DNA from: Salipiger profundus
GTDB lineage: Bacteria; Pseudomonadota; Alphaproteobacteria; Rhodobacterales; Rhodobacteraceae
Direction: 5' to 3'
Length of the DNA: 64,000 nucleotides
Assembly (NCBI RefSeq): GCF_001969385.1
Contig: NZ_CP014796.1
Span: 496,001 to 560,000, forward strand
The notes beneath the pieces were generated by a model that made no database searches, was not told where the DNA came from, and worked only from the letters and a program-made list of their open reading frames with translations. Made by a program: the position numbers and the translations under genes. Shown piece after piece: positions 10,908 to 19,373 of this stretch; position 1 is the first letter of the stretch; each line of letters begins with the position of its first letter.

Positions 10908-11233
10908 CGCTGGTGGTCCAGCGCGTTCAGCGCGGGCGACGATGCGATCATCCAGCCGCGAAACACGGGCTCGGGCTCTCCGGCCTCGCGGATGGTCAGG
11001 AAGGCATAGGCATCGCCCGCCTGGTCCCCCTCTGGGTAGCGGCATTCCCCCAGCGTGATCTCGACACGCCCGAATGTGGCTGTCTCGCCGTTCATCACGG
11101 CAATATCGGTCGAGCGGCCGGTGAGCTTGTCGAGGCCGCGCAGGATTGCCCCCGTGCCGGTGCTGGCCGCTTCCTGAGCCGGGAGCATCCCGGCCCAAAG
11201 TGCCATGACGACTGCGACAGTTGCCCTGATCAT
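10871..11233 (-). CDS. DUF2155 domain protein, exported
   Basis: Small exported protein of 120 residues with a signal peptide (cleavage probably after residue 19, LPAQ/EAA). The conserved core, including RVEITLGECRYPEGD and FRGWMIASSPALNALDHQRYDVW, matches the alphaproteobacterial DUF2155 family of unknown function. Two conserved cysteines (in GECRYP and ALRCTT) could form a periplasmic disulfide. The start overlaps the stop of the upstream MlaD-like gene by 4 bp (ATGA), indicating translational coupling. The last 37 bp overlap the convergent aat gene. Confidence 0.85.
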   Translation of the reverse strand: MIRATVAVVMALWAGMLPAQEAASTGTGAILRGLDKLTGRSTDIAVMNGETATFGRVEITLGECRYPEGDQAGDAYAFLTIREAGEPEPVFRGWMIASSPALNALDHQRYDVWALRCTTA

Positions 11234-11679
11234 TCTCCGCTTCCCCCGGATACGTATTTGAGCAGCAGCGAGATCAGGCTCACGGAGCCCTGCGTGTCGA
11301 GGATCTCGTCCCCCGCCTCGTAGTAGAACATCGAGCCTCCCGGGCTGATCTCGACGAAATTTCCGCCAAGCAACCCTTCGGACGAGATGACGATGGCGCT
11401 GTCGTCGGGGATCTGGACCCCGTCGTTCATGCGCAACGCCATGTCCGCGCGATAGGTCTCTGCGTTCAGCGCGATGTCCGTGACAGTGCCGATCTTGACC
11501 CCTGCCAGCCGAACGTCGCTGCCCACGGTCACCCCTTCAAGCGACCGGAAGCTGGCGCTGAGCGGATAGCCGCTTTCCCCGAAACTGAAGCCCGTCGACG
11601 TCACCGTGTAGGCGCCGAATGCGATTGCGGCGGCCAGAACGGCCCCGCCGACCAGCACCTCGGTGGCAGACGTCGTCAT
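11230..11679 (-). CDS. MlaD-family (MCE domain) protein
   Basis: Single MCE-domain protein of 149 residues. One N-terminal membrane helix (EVLVGGAVLAAAIAFGAY) is followed by the MCE core (GYPLSASFRSLEGVTVGSDVRLAGVKIG). MlaD proteins form periplasmic hexamers in phospholipid transport between membranes. No mlaE or mlaF is adjacent, so its partners must be encoded elsewhere if it acts in Mla. The start chosen is MTTSATEVL, 4 bp after the NDUFA12 gene. A longer in-frame form would run into that gene. Confidence 0.85.
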   Translation of the reverse strand: MTTSATEVLVGGAVLAAAIAFGAYTVTSTGFSFGESGYPLSASFRSLEGVTVGSDVRLAGVKIGTVTDIALNAETYRADMALRMNDGVQIPDDSAIVISSEGLLGGNFVEISPGGSMFYYEAGDEILDTQGSVSLISLLLKYVSGGSGE

Positions 11680-11683
11680 GCAG

Positions 11684-12067
11684 TTATTCCGGGCTCCACG
11701 CCTCGTAGTCCTGACGCGGTGCAGGCTCTTCGCGACGGATCGAGCCCTTGGGCGCATAGGCCAGCGCGGTGCCGGTCAGGTTCTCGATATGCGGCTTTTC
11801 CCAGGACTTGTGCGGCAGCGGCCGATCCGTGGGCGGTGCGTCGAAGGTGTGGTGCAGCCAGCCATGCCAGTCGGGGCTGATGCGGCTCGCCTCGATCTCG
11901 CCGTTGTAGATGACCCAGCGGCGCTTGCCATCCTTCGACTGGTAGAAGGTGTTGCCCTGCTCATCCTCGCCGACACGGGTGCCGTGGCGATTGCTCCAGA
12001 TCATCGTGTTCAGCGTGGCACCGTTCCACCAGGTCACGGCTTTCAGGAGCGAGTTCAGAATGCCCAT
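11684..12067 (-). CDS. NADH:ubiquinone oxidoreductase NDUFA12-family subunit
   Basis: Accessory subunit of respiratory complex I, homologous to mitochondrial NDUFA12 (B17.2), 127 residues. Family features are visible: the [10 protein letters not shown] segment, [31 protein letters not shown], and [16 protein letters not shown]. The subunit is characteristic of alphaproteobacteria and mitochondria and sits on the peripheral arm. It is first in a three-gene minus-strand unit with mlaD and DUF2155. A terminator separates it from clpX upstream. Confidence 0.92.
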   Translation of the reverse strand: MGILNSLLKAVTWWNGATLNTMIWSNRHGTRVGEDEQGNTFYQSKDGKRRWVIYNGEIEASRISPDWHGWLHHTFDAPPTDRPLPHKSWEKPHIENLTGTALAYAPKGSIRREEPAPRQDYEAWSPE

Positions 12068-12171
12068 GGACGACTCCTCGGTATCTTCCTGTCCCGTATA
12101 TGCGATTTCGGGGCGGAAGGTCCAGCGTGCAACCGGTGCAATCCACCCGAACGGAACCGTCTGCGAGACAA

Positions 12172-12198
12172 TAAAAAAGGCGGGGTCTCCCCCGCCTC
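12172..12198 (-). terminator. Rho-independent terminator of clpX
   Basis: On the minus strand an AGGCGGGG/CCCCGCCT stem is followed by a run of six T residues. It lies 25-50 bp after the clpX stop. Confidence 0.85.
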
Positions 12199-12221
12199 AT
12201 GTGTTCATTCTGGCTTCGGCG

Positions 12222-13487
12222 TCAGCTTGCCGAGGTGCCTTCCTTTTTCTGGTCGGCGTAGATCATCAGCGGCTTGGCATCCGAGGTCACGGCCTCTTCG
12301 TTCACCACCACTTCGGTCACCTCGTCCATACCCGGCAGCTCGAACATGGTGTCGAGCAGGATTTCCTCGAGAATGGACCGCAGACCACGTGCGCCGGTCT
12401 TCCGCGCGATCGCCTTCTTGGCGATGGCAGACAGCGCATCGTCGGTAAAGGTGAGCTCGGTATCCTCCATCTCGAAGAGACGCTGGTATTGCTTCACCAG
12501 CGCGTTCTTGGGCTGGGTCAGGATGGTGACCAGCGCATCCTCGTCGAGATCCTCGAGCGTTGCGAGCACCGGCAGGCGCCCGACGAATTCCGGGATCAGG
12601 CCGAACTTGAGCAGATCCTCGGGCTCGAGATCATGGAAGATCTCGCCAGTGCCGCGTGCGTCCGGGTCGCGCACGTCGGCGCCGAACCCCATCGCCGAGC
12701 CCTTGCCGCGCTGCGCGATGATCTTGTCGAGGCCCGCGAATGCGCCGCCGCAGATGAACAGGATGTTGGTCGTGTCCACTTGCAGGAACTCCTGCTGCGG
12801 ATGCTTGCGCCCGCCCTGCGGCGGCACGCTGGCCACGGTGCCTTCCATCAGCTTGAGCAGCGCCTGCTGCACGCCCTCGCCCGACACGTCGCGGGTGATC
12901 GAGGGGTTCTCGGACTTGCGGGTGATCTTGTCGACTTCGTCGATGTAGACGATGCCGCGCTGCGCGCGCTCGACGTTGTACTCGCTCGCCTGAAGCAGCT
13001 TGAGAATGATGTTCTCGACATCCTCGCCGACATAGCCCGCTTCGGTCAGCGTGGTCGCGTCGGCCATGGTGAACGGCACGTCAAGGATACGCGCCAGCGT
13101 CTGCGCCAGCAGCGTCTTGCCGCAACCCGTGGGGCCGATCAGCAGGATGTTGGACTTCGCCAGCTCGATGTCCGAGGACTTCTGCGAGTGGTTCAGACGC
13201 TTGTAGTGGTTGTGCACCGCGACCGAGAGCACGCGCTTGGCAATCGCCTGGCCAATCACGTAGTCGTCGAGCACCTCACAGATTTCACGCGGGGTCGGCA
13301 CACCTTCGGAGGCCTTGAGACCGGCACCCTTCGTCTCTTCACGGATGATGTCCATGCAGAGTTCCACGCACTCGTCGCAGATGAAAACGGTCGGTCCCGC
13401 GATCAGCTTGCGGACTTCGTGCTGGCTCTTGCCGCAGAAGCTGCAGTAGAGGGTGTTCTTGCTGTCGCCGCCGTTATTGGTCGCCAT
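12222..13487 (-). CDS. clpX: ATP-dependent Clp protease ATP-binding subunit ClpX
   Basis: AAA+ unfoldase of 421 residues that recognises tagged or damaged proteins and feeds them to ClpP. The N-terminal zinc-binding domain has cysteines 15, 18, 37 and 40 (CSFCGK, CDECVEL). Walker A is GPTGCGKT and Walker B is [10 protein letters not shown], and the pore and IGF loop regions are present. The start is the ATG giving [10 protein letters not shown], the conserved ClpX N-terminus. An upstream in-frame extension of 36 codons is not family-like. clpP lies 150 bp upstream with a terminator between them. Confidence 0.98.
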   Translation of the reverse strand: MATNNGGDSKNTLYCSFCGKSQHEVRKLIAGPTVFICDECVELCMDIIREETKGAGLKASEGVPTPREICEVLDDYVIGQAIAKRVLSVAVHNHYKRLNHSQKSSDIELAKSNILLIGPTGCGKTLLAQTLARILDVPFTMADATTLTEAGYVGEDVENIILKLLQASEYNVERAQRGIVYIDEVDKITRKSENPSITRDVSGEGVQQALLKLMEGTVASVPPQGGRKHPQQEFLQVDTTNILFICGGAFAGLDKIIAQRGKGSAMGFGADVRDPDARGTGEIFHDLEPEDLLKFGLIPEFVGRLPVLATLEDLDEDALVTILTQPKNALVKQYQRLFEMEDTELTFTDDALSAIAKKAIARKTGARGLRSILEEILLDTMFELPGMDEVTEVVVNEEAVTSDAKPLMIYADQKKEGTSAS

Positions 13488-13601
13488 ATCACACCTTTCG
13501 AGGCCTTGCCCACGAGGGCTGCGCCGGAATGCCAGCCCCAGGCCCATTTTGCTGCTTAGATTCAGCAGAGGATAGGACACCGCCCAGTCCTCCACAATCC
13601 G

Positions 13602-13631
13602 AAAATGTCCCGCCGCCAGTCGCGGCGGGAC
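13602..13631 (-). terminator. Terminator of clpP
   Basis: Perfect 10-bp stem (GTCCCGCCGC with GCGGCGGGAC) and 5-nt loop just after the clpP stop, followed on the minus strand by ATTTTC. It would limit read-through from clpP into clpX. Confidence 0.75.
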
Positions 13632-13637
13632 AAGAGA

Positions 13638-14270
13638 TTATGATTTCGCCTCTTCGGCTGCCTCGCGGCTTTCGACGATCTCGTCGATAAGACCCCAGTC
13701 CTTGGCCTGCTCCGGCGACATGAAGTTGTCGCGTTCAAGCGCGCGTTCGACTTCCTCGAGCGTGCGGCCGCAGTGCTTGACGTAGATCTCGTTGAGGCGG
13801 CGCTTGAGCTTCAGCGTTTCCTCGGCGTGGATCATGATGTCGGTCGCCTGGCCCTGGTAGCCGCCCGAGGGCTGGTGCACCATGATGCGGCTGTTGGGCA
13901 GCGAGAAGCGCATGTCAGGCGCGCCCGCGGCCAGCAGCAGCGAGCCCATCGAGGCCGCCTGGCCGATCACCAGCGTCGAGACCTTTGGCTTGATGTACTG
14001 CATCGTGTCGTAGATCGACAGGCCGCTCGTCACCACGCCGCCGGGGCTGTTGATGTACATCGAGATTTCCTTGGACGGGTTCTCGGCCTCGAGGTGCAGG
14101 AGCTGCGCCACGATGAGGCTCGACATGCCGTCGTGCACCGGCCCGGAAACGAAGATGATCCGTTCCTTGAGCAGGCGCGAAAAAATGTCGTAGGCCCGTT
14201 CGCCGCGGCTGGTCTGTTCGACCACCATGGGAACGAGGGTATTCATGTAGATTTCGTGGGGGTCGTTCAT
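13638..14270 (-). CDS. clpP: ATP-dependent Clp protease proteolytic subunit
   Basis: Serine protease subunit of the ClpXP and ClpAP machines, 210 residues, forming a tetradecameric chamber. The catalytic serine is Ser107 in GQAASMG, the histidine is His132 in [10 protein letters not shown], and the expected Asp lies downstream in the conserved C-terminal region. The sequence is full length with a typical N-terminal axial loop region ([16 protein letters not shown]). It is transcribed toward clpX. Confidence 0.97.
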   Translation of the reverse strand: MNDPHEIYMNTLVPMVVEQTSRGERAYDIFSRLLKERIIFVSGPVHDGMSSLIVAQLLHLEAENPSKEISMYINSPGGVVTSGLSIYDTMQYIKPKVSTLVIGQAASMGSLLLAAGAPDMRFSLPNSRIMVHQPSGGYQGQATDIMIHAEETLKLKRRLNEIYVKHCGRTLEEVERALERDNFMSPEQAKDWGLIDEIVESREAAEEAKS

Positions 14271-14368
14271 AAATCGCCTGCCTGTATGGTTCTGTGATAC
14301 CTAGTCATCGGTCGTTACCAGATTCTTAGTATCGGGTATGGCCCGCCGCAAGGGCCAGCGGGCCTCTG

Positions 14369-15283
14369 TCATGCGTCACCCCAGTCCCCCGGGGTCCGGC
14401 ACGCGTGACGGGTGCACTCAAGTTCCAGCATCACATGCGAGATGCCGAACCTGGTCTTGAGCCGTTCCTTGACCGCCGTCTTGATGTGGTCAGCCTGTCC
14501 CCAGGCTCCCTCCTGCACCACGAGATGCGCCTGCAGCGCGGCGCGATGTTCGTCGATCTGCCACAGGTGTGCCCGGTGCAGACCCTCGACTCCCTCGATC
14601 GTGCCGGCCTCTTCCAACACCTCGCCCGGAGCCATTTCCGGCGGGCTGCCGAGCATCAGGATACGGATCACCCCACCGATTTCCGAGAACGCCATCCACA
14701 GGATGTAGCCGGCGATGACCAGCGTCACGAGAGGGTCGATCCAGGTCCAGCCGAAGAGGATGATCACGGTGCCCGCGACGATCACCGCGACCGACCCGAG
14801 CGCGTCGGCAAGGTTGTGCAGGAAGGCCGCACGGATGTTCACGCTATCCTTCGACATGGTCCAGGTGAGCAGTGCCGTCACGAGATCGACGGCAAGCGCG
14901 ACGCCGGCGATGATGACGACCAGCCATCCCTCGACCGGCTCGGGTGAGATGAACCGCAGCACCGCTTCCATCACGAGGTAGAAACCGATCACGATCAATG
15001 TCGTATAGTTGACCAGGGCGGCCACCACCTCGGCCCGCGCGTAGCCGAAGGACATGTCGGAGCTTGCCGGACGGCGCGCGATCTTGCGGGCGACGACCGC
15101 GATGATGAGCGAGATCGCGTCGGAGAAGTTGTGCAGCGCATCGGCGATCATGGCGAGGCTGCCCGAAACGATCCCACCGATCACCTGTGCAACCGTGAGG
15201 CCAAGGTTTACGGCCACCGCGCCCCACAGCCGCCCGTCGCCGGCACCGGGATCCACATGATGATGATGGTGATCGTGGGGCAT
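14369..15283 (-). CDS. cation diffusion facilitator transporter (CDF, ZitB/CzcD-like)
   Basis: Proton-coupled divalent metal exporter of the inner membrane, 304 residues. The histidine-rich N-terminus (HDHHHHH, residues 3-9) is typical of Zn exporters. Metal-site motifs DALHNFSD (48-55) and HNLADALGS lie in transmembrane helices 2 and 5, as expected for zinc CDFs. About six hydrophobic helices are followed by a cytoplasmic ferredoxin-like domain. The chosen start is the ATG before the histidine run, preceded by AAGGTCTC. The upstream in-frame extension is arginine-rich and not family-like. Zn(II) is the likely substrate. Confidence 0.92.
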   Translation of the reverse strand: MPHDHHHHHVDPGAGDGRLWGAVAVNLGLTVAQVIGGIVSGSLAMIADALHNFSDAISLIIAVVARKIARRPASSDMSFGYARAEVVAALVNYTTLIVIGFYLVMEAVLRFISPEPVEGWLVVIIAGVALAVDLVTALLTWTMSKDSVNIRAAFLHNLADALGSVAVIVAGTVIILFGWTWIDPLVTLVIAGYILWMAFSEIGGVIRILMLGSPPEMAPGEVLEEAGTIEGVEGLHRAHLWQIDEHRAALQAHLVVQEGAWGQADHIKTAVKERLKTRFGISHVMLELECTRHACRTPGDWGDA

Positions 15284-15405
15284 GAGACCTTGAACCTCGG
15301 AAGAGTTTCGAACGCGCCTGCGCATCCGATCCCCGGCACGAAGGCTCACGCCAAACCTGAACCCGTAGGCGCTCAGGTCAACCCCGATCACCGGAGCGTG
15401 CGCCG

Positions 15406-16023
15406 TCACGGCACCTGCCCTCGCTGAAGCACGGCTTCGAGCGGATCGCGCGCACACCAAGGTTTTCGGCCGAATTTCTTCTCCCAGAGGACCGGCTCAA
15501 GCGGTTGCCAGCGAAATGGCCGGTCATCCGCGGCGGGGGCCCAGTGCAGCAACCCTTCATCTCGGCAGGGATCGAGCACAAGCCCGCTCCGGAACGGTCG
15601 TCCCGAGGCGCGCACCATGACACCGCTGTGCTCGAACGGCCGCCAGAGGCGGGCGGGCGACATTGCCATGTCGACCTCGAGCGTTCGGAACGCCTCACGC
15701 GAGAGGCGCATGTAGAGCGCCTCCGCCCACTCCAGACAGAACCCTGGCAGTTTGAGCCCGAGGTGAACCTTGTCCGAAAGCACCAGCGGCGGATCAGATC
15801 CGGTCAGTCCACGGGCAAGCTTTCTCGGATAGACGTAGGCCACCAGGGACAGGCGCCTTGCCTCGACCGGAGCAACGCTTACTCCAAGCCTCATGACCGC
15901 CCGCGTCAGTGCTGAGCGGTCCGCTTCGCCGGTCAGGGGCAACCTGTCCGGAGGCGTGGCGCAGCCCGCCTGTAGAAGCGCGAAGAGGAGGGCAAGGATG
16001 AGGGGGACTGAAACGCGGCGCAT
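15406..16023 (-). CDS. hypothetical lipoprotein
   Basis: Predicted lipoprotein of 205 residues with a signal peptide and lipobox LQAGC, lipidated cysteine at residue 21. No family was recognised. The mature part is basic and tryptophan-rich, with a central SDKVHLGLKLPGFCLEWAEALY segment and two further cysteines (in LDPCRDEG and PWCARD) that could pair. It lies 123 bp upstream of the CDF exporter in the same direction. Membrane anchoring is inferred from the lipobox only. Confidence 0.72.
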   Translation of the reverse strand: MRRVSVPLILALLFALLQAGCATPPDRLPLTGEADRSALTRAVMRLGVSVAPVEARRLSLVAYVYPRKLARGLTGSDPPLVLSDKVHLGLKLPGFCLEWAEALYMRLSREAFRTLEVDMAMSPARLWRPFEHSGVMVRASGRPFRSGLVLDPCRDEGLLHWAPAADDRPFRWQPLEPVLWEKKFGRKPWCARDPLEAVLQRGQVP

Positions 16024-16072
16024 GCGTGAGCCCTATCAGCCAGGTGCAAAGAGGACGTTAATTCGGCTCGCG

Positions 16073-16357
16073 TCACGTCTGCTCTCCGCGTTTCACCTTG
16101 TGATCGTGAACGAAAAGGCTGTCGTTATTGTCGTAGAGGTGCGCCAGAACCCGGGGGTGATCGAAGGCGATATCGGCCAACCGCGCGGCTTCCGCGCGAT
16201 CGACATCTCATCCGAGACCCTCGAGCGCCTGCGACAGCGAAACCAGCTGAGAGACGGTCGCGACGGGGGAATGCCCCTCGGTTGGAGGCGTATATCCAGC
16301 CGGAGCGAAAAGGCCCAAAGTGAGCGGAATGAGAAGAATGCGTTTCGTCCGGACAGC
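16073..16357 (-). pseudogene. possible decayed gene for a small exported protein
   Basis: A minus-strand frame reads as a signal-peptide-like start (NAVRTKRILLIPLTLGLFAP) but begins with ATA where an ATG would be expected. It is interrupted by one in-frame TGA at 16208-16210. After the stop, the same frame continues for 44 codons with normal codon usage (DVDRAEAARLADIAFDHPRV and onward) to a TGA at 16073. Two lesions in an otherwise coding-like frame suggest a pseudogene. Chance open frame is possible given the high GC content. Confidence 0.35.
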
Positions 16358-16450
16358 ATTTATCCGCCATCCGGTTACGGATTCTTCAGAGTCCGCCCTC
16401 TATGCATTCCCCGCTGATCGCGCTCATCGAGAAGAGGGAGAAATCCGCTG

Positions 16451-16576
16451 TCAGAGCCGGAACCCGACCGCCTTGGGCAGTGGCTTTGCCGTCGGGGCGT
16501 CGCGGGGCAGTAGGCCGAATGCGGCCGCCAGTGTGATAAGGCCAGCAAGCCAGAGAATGCGGGATCGAAACGTCAT
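16451..16576 (-). CDS. small membrane-anchored or secreted protein, 41 residues
   Basis: A 41-codon ORF with a CGGAG ribosome-binding site 9 nt before its ATG. The product starts MTFRSRILWLAGLITLAAAF, a basic N-terminus followed by one hydrophobic helix. It then has a short proline- and lysine-rich tail (LPRDAPTAKPLPKAVGFRL), presumably periplasmic. It could be a single-pass small membrane protein or a secreted peptide. No family was recognised. Confidence 0.5.
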   Translation of the reverse strand: MTFRSRILWLAGLITLAAAFGLLPRDAPTAKPLPKAVGFRL

Positions 16577-16838
16577 GGCGAAATGCTCCGATTGGTTGCC
16601 GCGAAATCCACGGCGGAAAAGGTTTCAAGAGGCCCCGCCCCTTAAAACCGGACGGTGCCGACGCCCCTCGGCGCCACATTCATGGTGCCCCATTCGCCTG
16701 GCAGTCGCCAACTACGGAATACCCGACCCGCGTCGGAGGCCGCATCCGGCGTCAAGAATGAAAAAGACCCGGAATGCCGAAGCACTCCGGGCCAGGGTCT
16801 GGATCGAGGTCCGCCGCAGGGCGTCGGACGCCCAAAGG

Positions 16839-18083
16839 TCAATCGAAGCTGCGCAGATACTCCACGACGGCGTCGATATCCTCGGTCTTCTTCAGGCCGG
16901 CAAAGGCCATCTTGGTGCCCTTGGCATAACCGCGCGGATCGGCAAGGAAGCCGTGCAGTTCCTCGTTGGTCCAGGCGCCCTCCATCTCTTCGAGCGTTCT
17001 GGAATACTTGAACCCGTCGACCGCGGCGATGTCGCGACCGACGACACCGTTGAGCTCGGGACCGGTGCGGTTCTTGGCGCCTTCACCGACCTGGTGGCAG
17101 GCCTTGCACTTGCGAAAGACTCGCTCACCCGCTGCGGCGAGTTCTTCGTCGATCGGCGCGGACGCTTGCGTTGCCTCGGTCTCGGCCGTCGCTGTCTCCG
17201 TGTCGGCTGCGGCCTCCTCGGCGACGGTGGCGGCCTCTTCCACCTCGGCCTCCTGCTCGGGCGTGGTGGCTTCTTCGGCGGCGGCCTCCTCGGCCATCGC
17301 ATCACCGCCCTCCTGGTCCGGCGTCACGTCCAGCACGGTGGCGCGCATGGTGATCTCGACGTTTTCCTTGCAGTTCTCCATACAGGGTTCGGTGCGCCAC
17401 TTGGTGTATTCGGTCTCGGCGCGGTCATCGACCACGAAGCCGTCGGCGTTGGGCATCTCGAATTCGGCGAGGTTCTCGTTGCTCAGCTCGAAATCGTCGT
17501 CGACGAGATCGTTCGAGTAGAGAATGTAGGCGGTGATCGCGTAGACCTCGTCGGGCGTGAGCGATTGCGCGTTGCCGAAGGGCATCGAGCGATGCACGTA
17601 GTCGAACACGGTCGAGAGATACGGCCAGTAGGAGCCCACAGTCTTGAGCGGATCCTCGTCGGCCAGGCTGCCCTGCCCGCCCGCGAGCTTCGGCCAGTTG
17701 TCGACACCCTCGGCAAAGGAGCCATGGCAGACCGCGCAGTTCTCCTCGAATACCGCCTCGCCGGTCCAGATGTCGCCCGAACCTTCGGGCAGACCGGAAC
17801 CATCCGGGCTCACGTCGAGGTTCCAGGCAGCCACTTCCTCGGGCAGCGCTTCGCGACCAAGCCCGAATGTCGCATCGGCGTCGGCGGTCGCGGCCTGCGC
17901 CGCGCCGACGAGCACGCCACCGGTCACCGCGGCCGGCTCGGCTTCGGGCTGCGGCAGCGCGGCCATCCTGCGCGGGTTGTCAGGAAACGACGCCACGTTT
18001 CGGTCGGCGAAGTTCACGGCGGCGGTGAGGACCACCGCGATGCCCGCGGCAGTGCCGAGGTAGAGATTAAGAGACTTCGACAT
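16839..18083 (-). CDS. soxD: sulfite dehydrogenase cytochrome subunit SoxD (sulfane dehydrogenase SoxCD)
   Basis: Diheme cytochrome c of 414 residues that accepts electrons from SoxC in the periplasmic Sox pathway. An N-terminal hydrophobic segment serves as export signal or anchor. Heme motifs are CAVCH (116-120) and CKACH (326-330). Between the two cytochrome domains is a long acidic Ala/Glu/Thr linker (about 258-312). The gene overlaps the end of soxC by 17 bp in another frame, implying coupled translation and matched subunit amounts. It is the last sox gene on this strand. Confidence 0.94.
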   Translation of the reverse strand: MSKSLNLYLGTAAGIAVVLTAAVNFADRNVASFPDNPRRMAALPQPEAEPAAVTGGVLVGAAQAATADADATFGLGREALPEEVAAWNLDVSPDGSGLPEGSGDIWTGEAVFEENCAVCHGSFAEGVDNWPKLAGGQGSLADEDPLKTVGSYWPYLSTVFDYVHRSMPFGNAQSLTPDEVYAITAYILYSNDLVDDDFELSNENLAEFEMPNADGFVVDDRAETEYTKWRTEPCMENCKENVEITMRATVLDVTPDQEGGDAMAEEAAAEEATTPEQEAEVEEAATVAEEAAADTETATAETEATQASAPIDEELAAAGERVFRKCKACHQVGEGAKNRTGPELNGVVGRDIAAVDGFKYSRTLEEMEGAWTNEELHGFLADPRGYAKGTKMAFAGLKKTEDIDAVVEYLRSFD

Positions 18084-19344
18084 TTTCGGCCTCCCCGTTG
18101 GATTTCACCCACCAGGTCTGGATGCAGTTGTTGTGGTAGATCGAGTTCAGCCCGCGCACCTCTCGGAGCTGTGCCTTGGTCGGCTGAACGTATCCGGTTT
18201 CGTCCATGGCGCGCGATTGCAGGAACCACTCCTCGCCGTTCCACTCGGTGTCGAGGTAGAAGCGGGTCAGCGACTTGTCGCCCGGATCGGTGGCGAGACG
18301 CGCGGTCTCCCAGGTCTTGCCGCCATCCTTCGACACGTCGACGCGCTTGATCTTGCCGTGGCCGGTCCAGGCCATGCCAGTGATGACCACCGGGCCGTGG
18401 CCGTGGGTGATCGGCATTTGCGGGCTGGGCGAGGTCACGACGGACTTGGCATCCATGACCCAGGTCCACTTGCGCGAGGTGCCGTCGGCCAGCGTGTCGG
18501 TGTATTTCGAGGTCTCCTCGCGGCTTTCGACGGGCCCGTCCATCACTTCCATGCGGCGGATCCACTTGACCCACATGTTGCCTTCCCAGCCGGGCACCAC
18601 GAGGCGGGCCGGATAGCCGTGCTCTTTCCGCAGCGCCTCGCCGTTGGCCTTGATCGCGAGCAGGCAGTCGTCGAGCGCCTTCTCCATCGGGATCGAGCGG
18701 CCGTTCGACGACGCGTCAGCGCCCTCGACGTAGAGCCACTTGCCCTCGACCTCGCCGGAATAGCCAGCCTCGTTCAGCAGGGTCCGCAACGGAATGCCGG
18801 AGTATTCCATGTTGTGGATCATGCCATGGGTGAACTGCGCGCCGTTGAGCTGTGCGCCGGCCCATTCCATGCCGGTGTTGGCCGCGCACTCGCAGAAGTA
18901 GACGTGGTTCTCGCGCGGGAAGCGCTCGAGGTCGGCGTAGGTGAAGACCAGAGGCTTGTCGACGAGCCCGTTGATCATCAGCCGGTAGTCTTCCTTTTTC
19001 AGCTCGATGGCGCCCGAGTGGTGCCGCTCGAAGGCGCAGCCGGTGGGCGTGATGGTGCCGTCGAGCGCGTGGATCGGGGTGAAGTTGATCGAGCTGATCG
19101 TGTCGGCGGTGAGCCACTCCACGTTGCGGCGGATCACGTCATCCTCGAAGCGGATCGGCAGGCCGTAGGGCGTGGCATCGACACCATCGCCGAAACCGCT
19201 CGCCCAGGGCTGAACCTCGGTGATGAGCGGATCCGGTTCCGCCGCACGGCTCACGGTCGCCGCGACGGTGCCAGCGCCCACGGCTGCCGCGCCGGTCAGG
19301 AACTGACGGCGCGAGGCGGACATGCCTTTCTTGTCTGTCGTCAT
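18067..19344 (-). CDS. soxC: sulfane (sulfite) dehydrogenase molybdenum subunit SoxC
   Basis: Molybdenum-cofactor enzyme of the SulP/sulfite oxidase family, 425 residues, which oxidises the SoxY-bound sulfane sulfur. A twin-arginine signal (SRRQFLTG, residues 11-18) predicts Tat export. The region FCECAANTG (150-158) matches the sulfite-oxidase CAGNRR area, so Cys153 is the likely Mo ligand. The dimerisation domain is complete. It works as a heterotetramer with SoxD. It starts 29 bp after soxB. Confidence 0.95.
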   Translation of the reverse strand: MTTDKKGMSASRRQFLTGAAAVGAGTVAATVSRAAEPDPLITEVQPWASGFGDGVDATPYGLPIRFEDDVIRRNVEWLTADTISSINFTPIHALDGTITPTGCAFERHHSGAIELKKEDYRLMINGLVDKPLVFTYADLERFPRENHVYFCECAANTGMEWAGAQLNGAQFTHGMIHNMEYSGIPLRTLLNEAGYSGEVEGKWLYVEGADASSNGRSIPMEKALDDCLLAIKANGEALRKEHGYPARLVVPGWEGNMWVKWIRRMEVMDGPVESREETSKYTDTLADGTSRKWTWVMDAKSVVTSPSPQMPITHGHGPVVITGMAWTGHGKIKRVDVSKDGGKTWETARLATDPGDKSLTRFYLDTEWNGEEWFLQSRAMDETGYVQPTKAQLREVRGLNSIYHNNCIQTWWVKSNGEAENVEVS

Positions 19345-19373
19345 GGGTTTGTCTCCTCTCGATGCGCGGGGGC

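Larger units (their letters stand above)
16024..16838. other. Gene-poor stretch between the lipoprotein gene and soxD
   Basis: About 815 bp without a long convincing gene. It holds the 41-codon ORF at 16451-16576 and a possibly decayed secreted-protein frame at 16073-16357, both on the minus strand and listed separately. Other frames of 80-100 codons here lack ribosome-binding sites or plausible composition. The part next to soxD (16600-16838) shows nothing further that I can support. Confidence 0.6.

Noticed and set aside
16320..18350. 676-codon plus-strand ORF across soxD
   Set aside because: Spans the intergenic region, soxD and part of soxC on the opposite strand. Composition is low-complexity Arg/Gly/His with no start signal.
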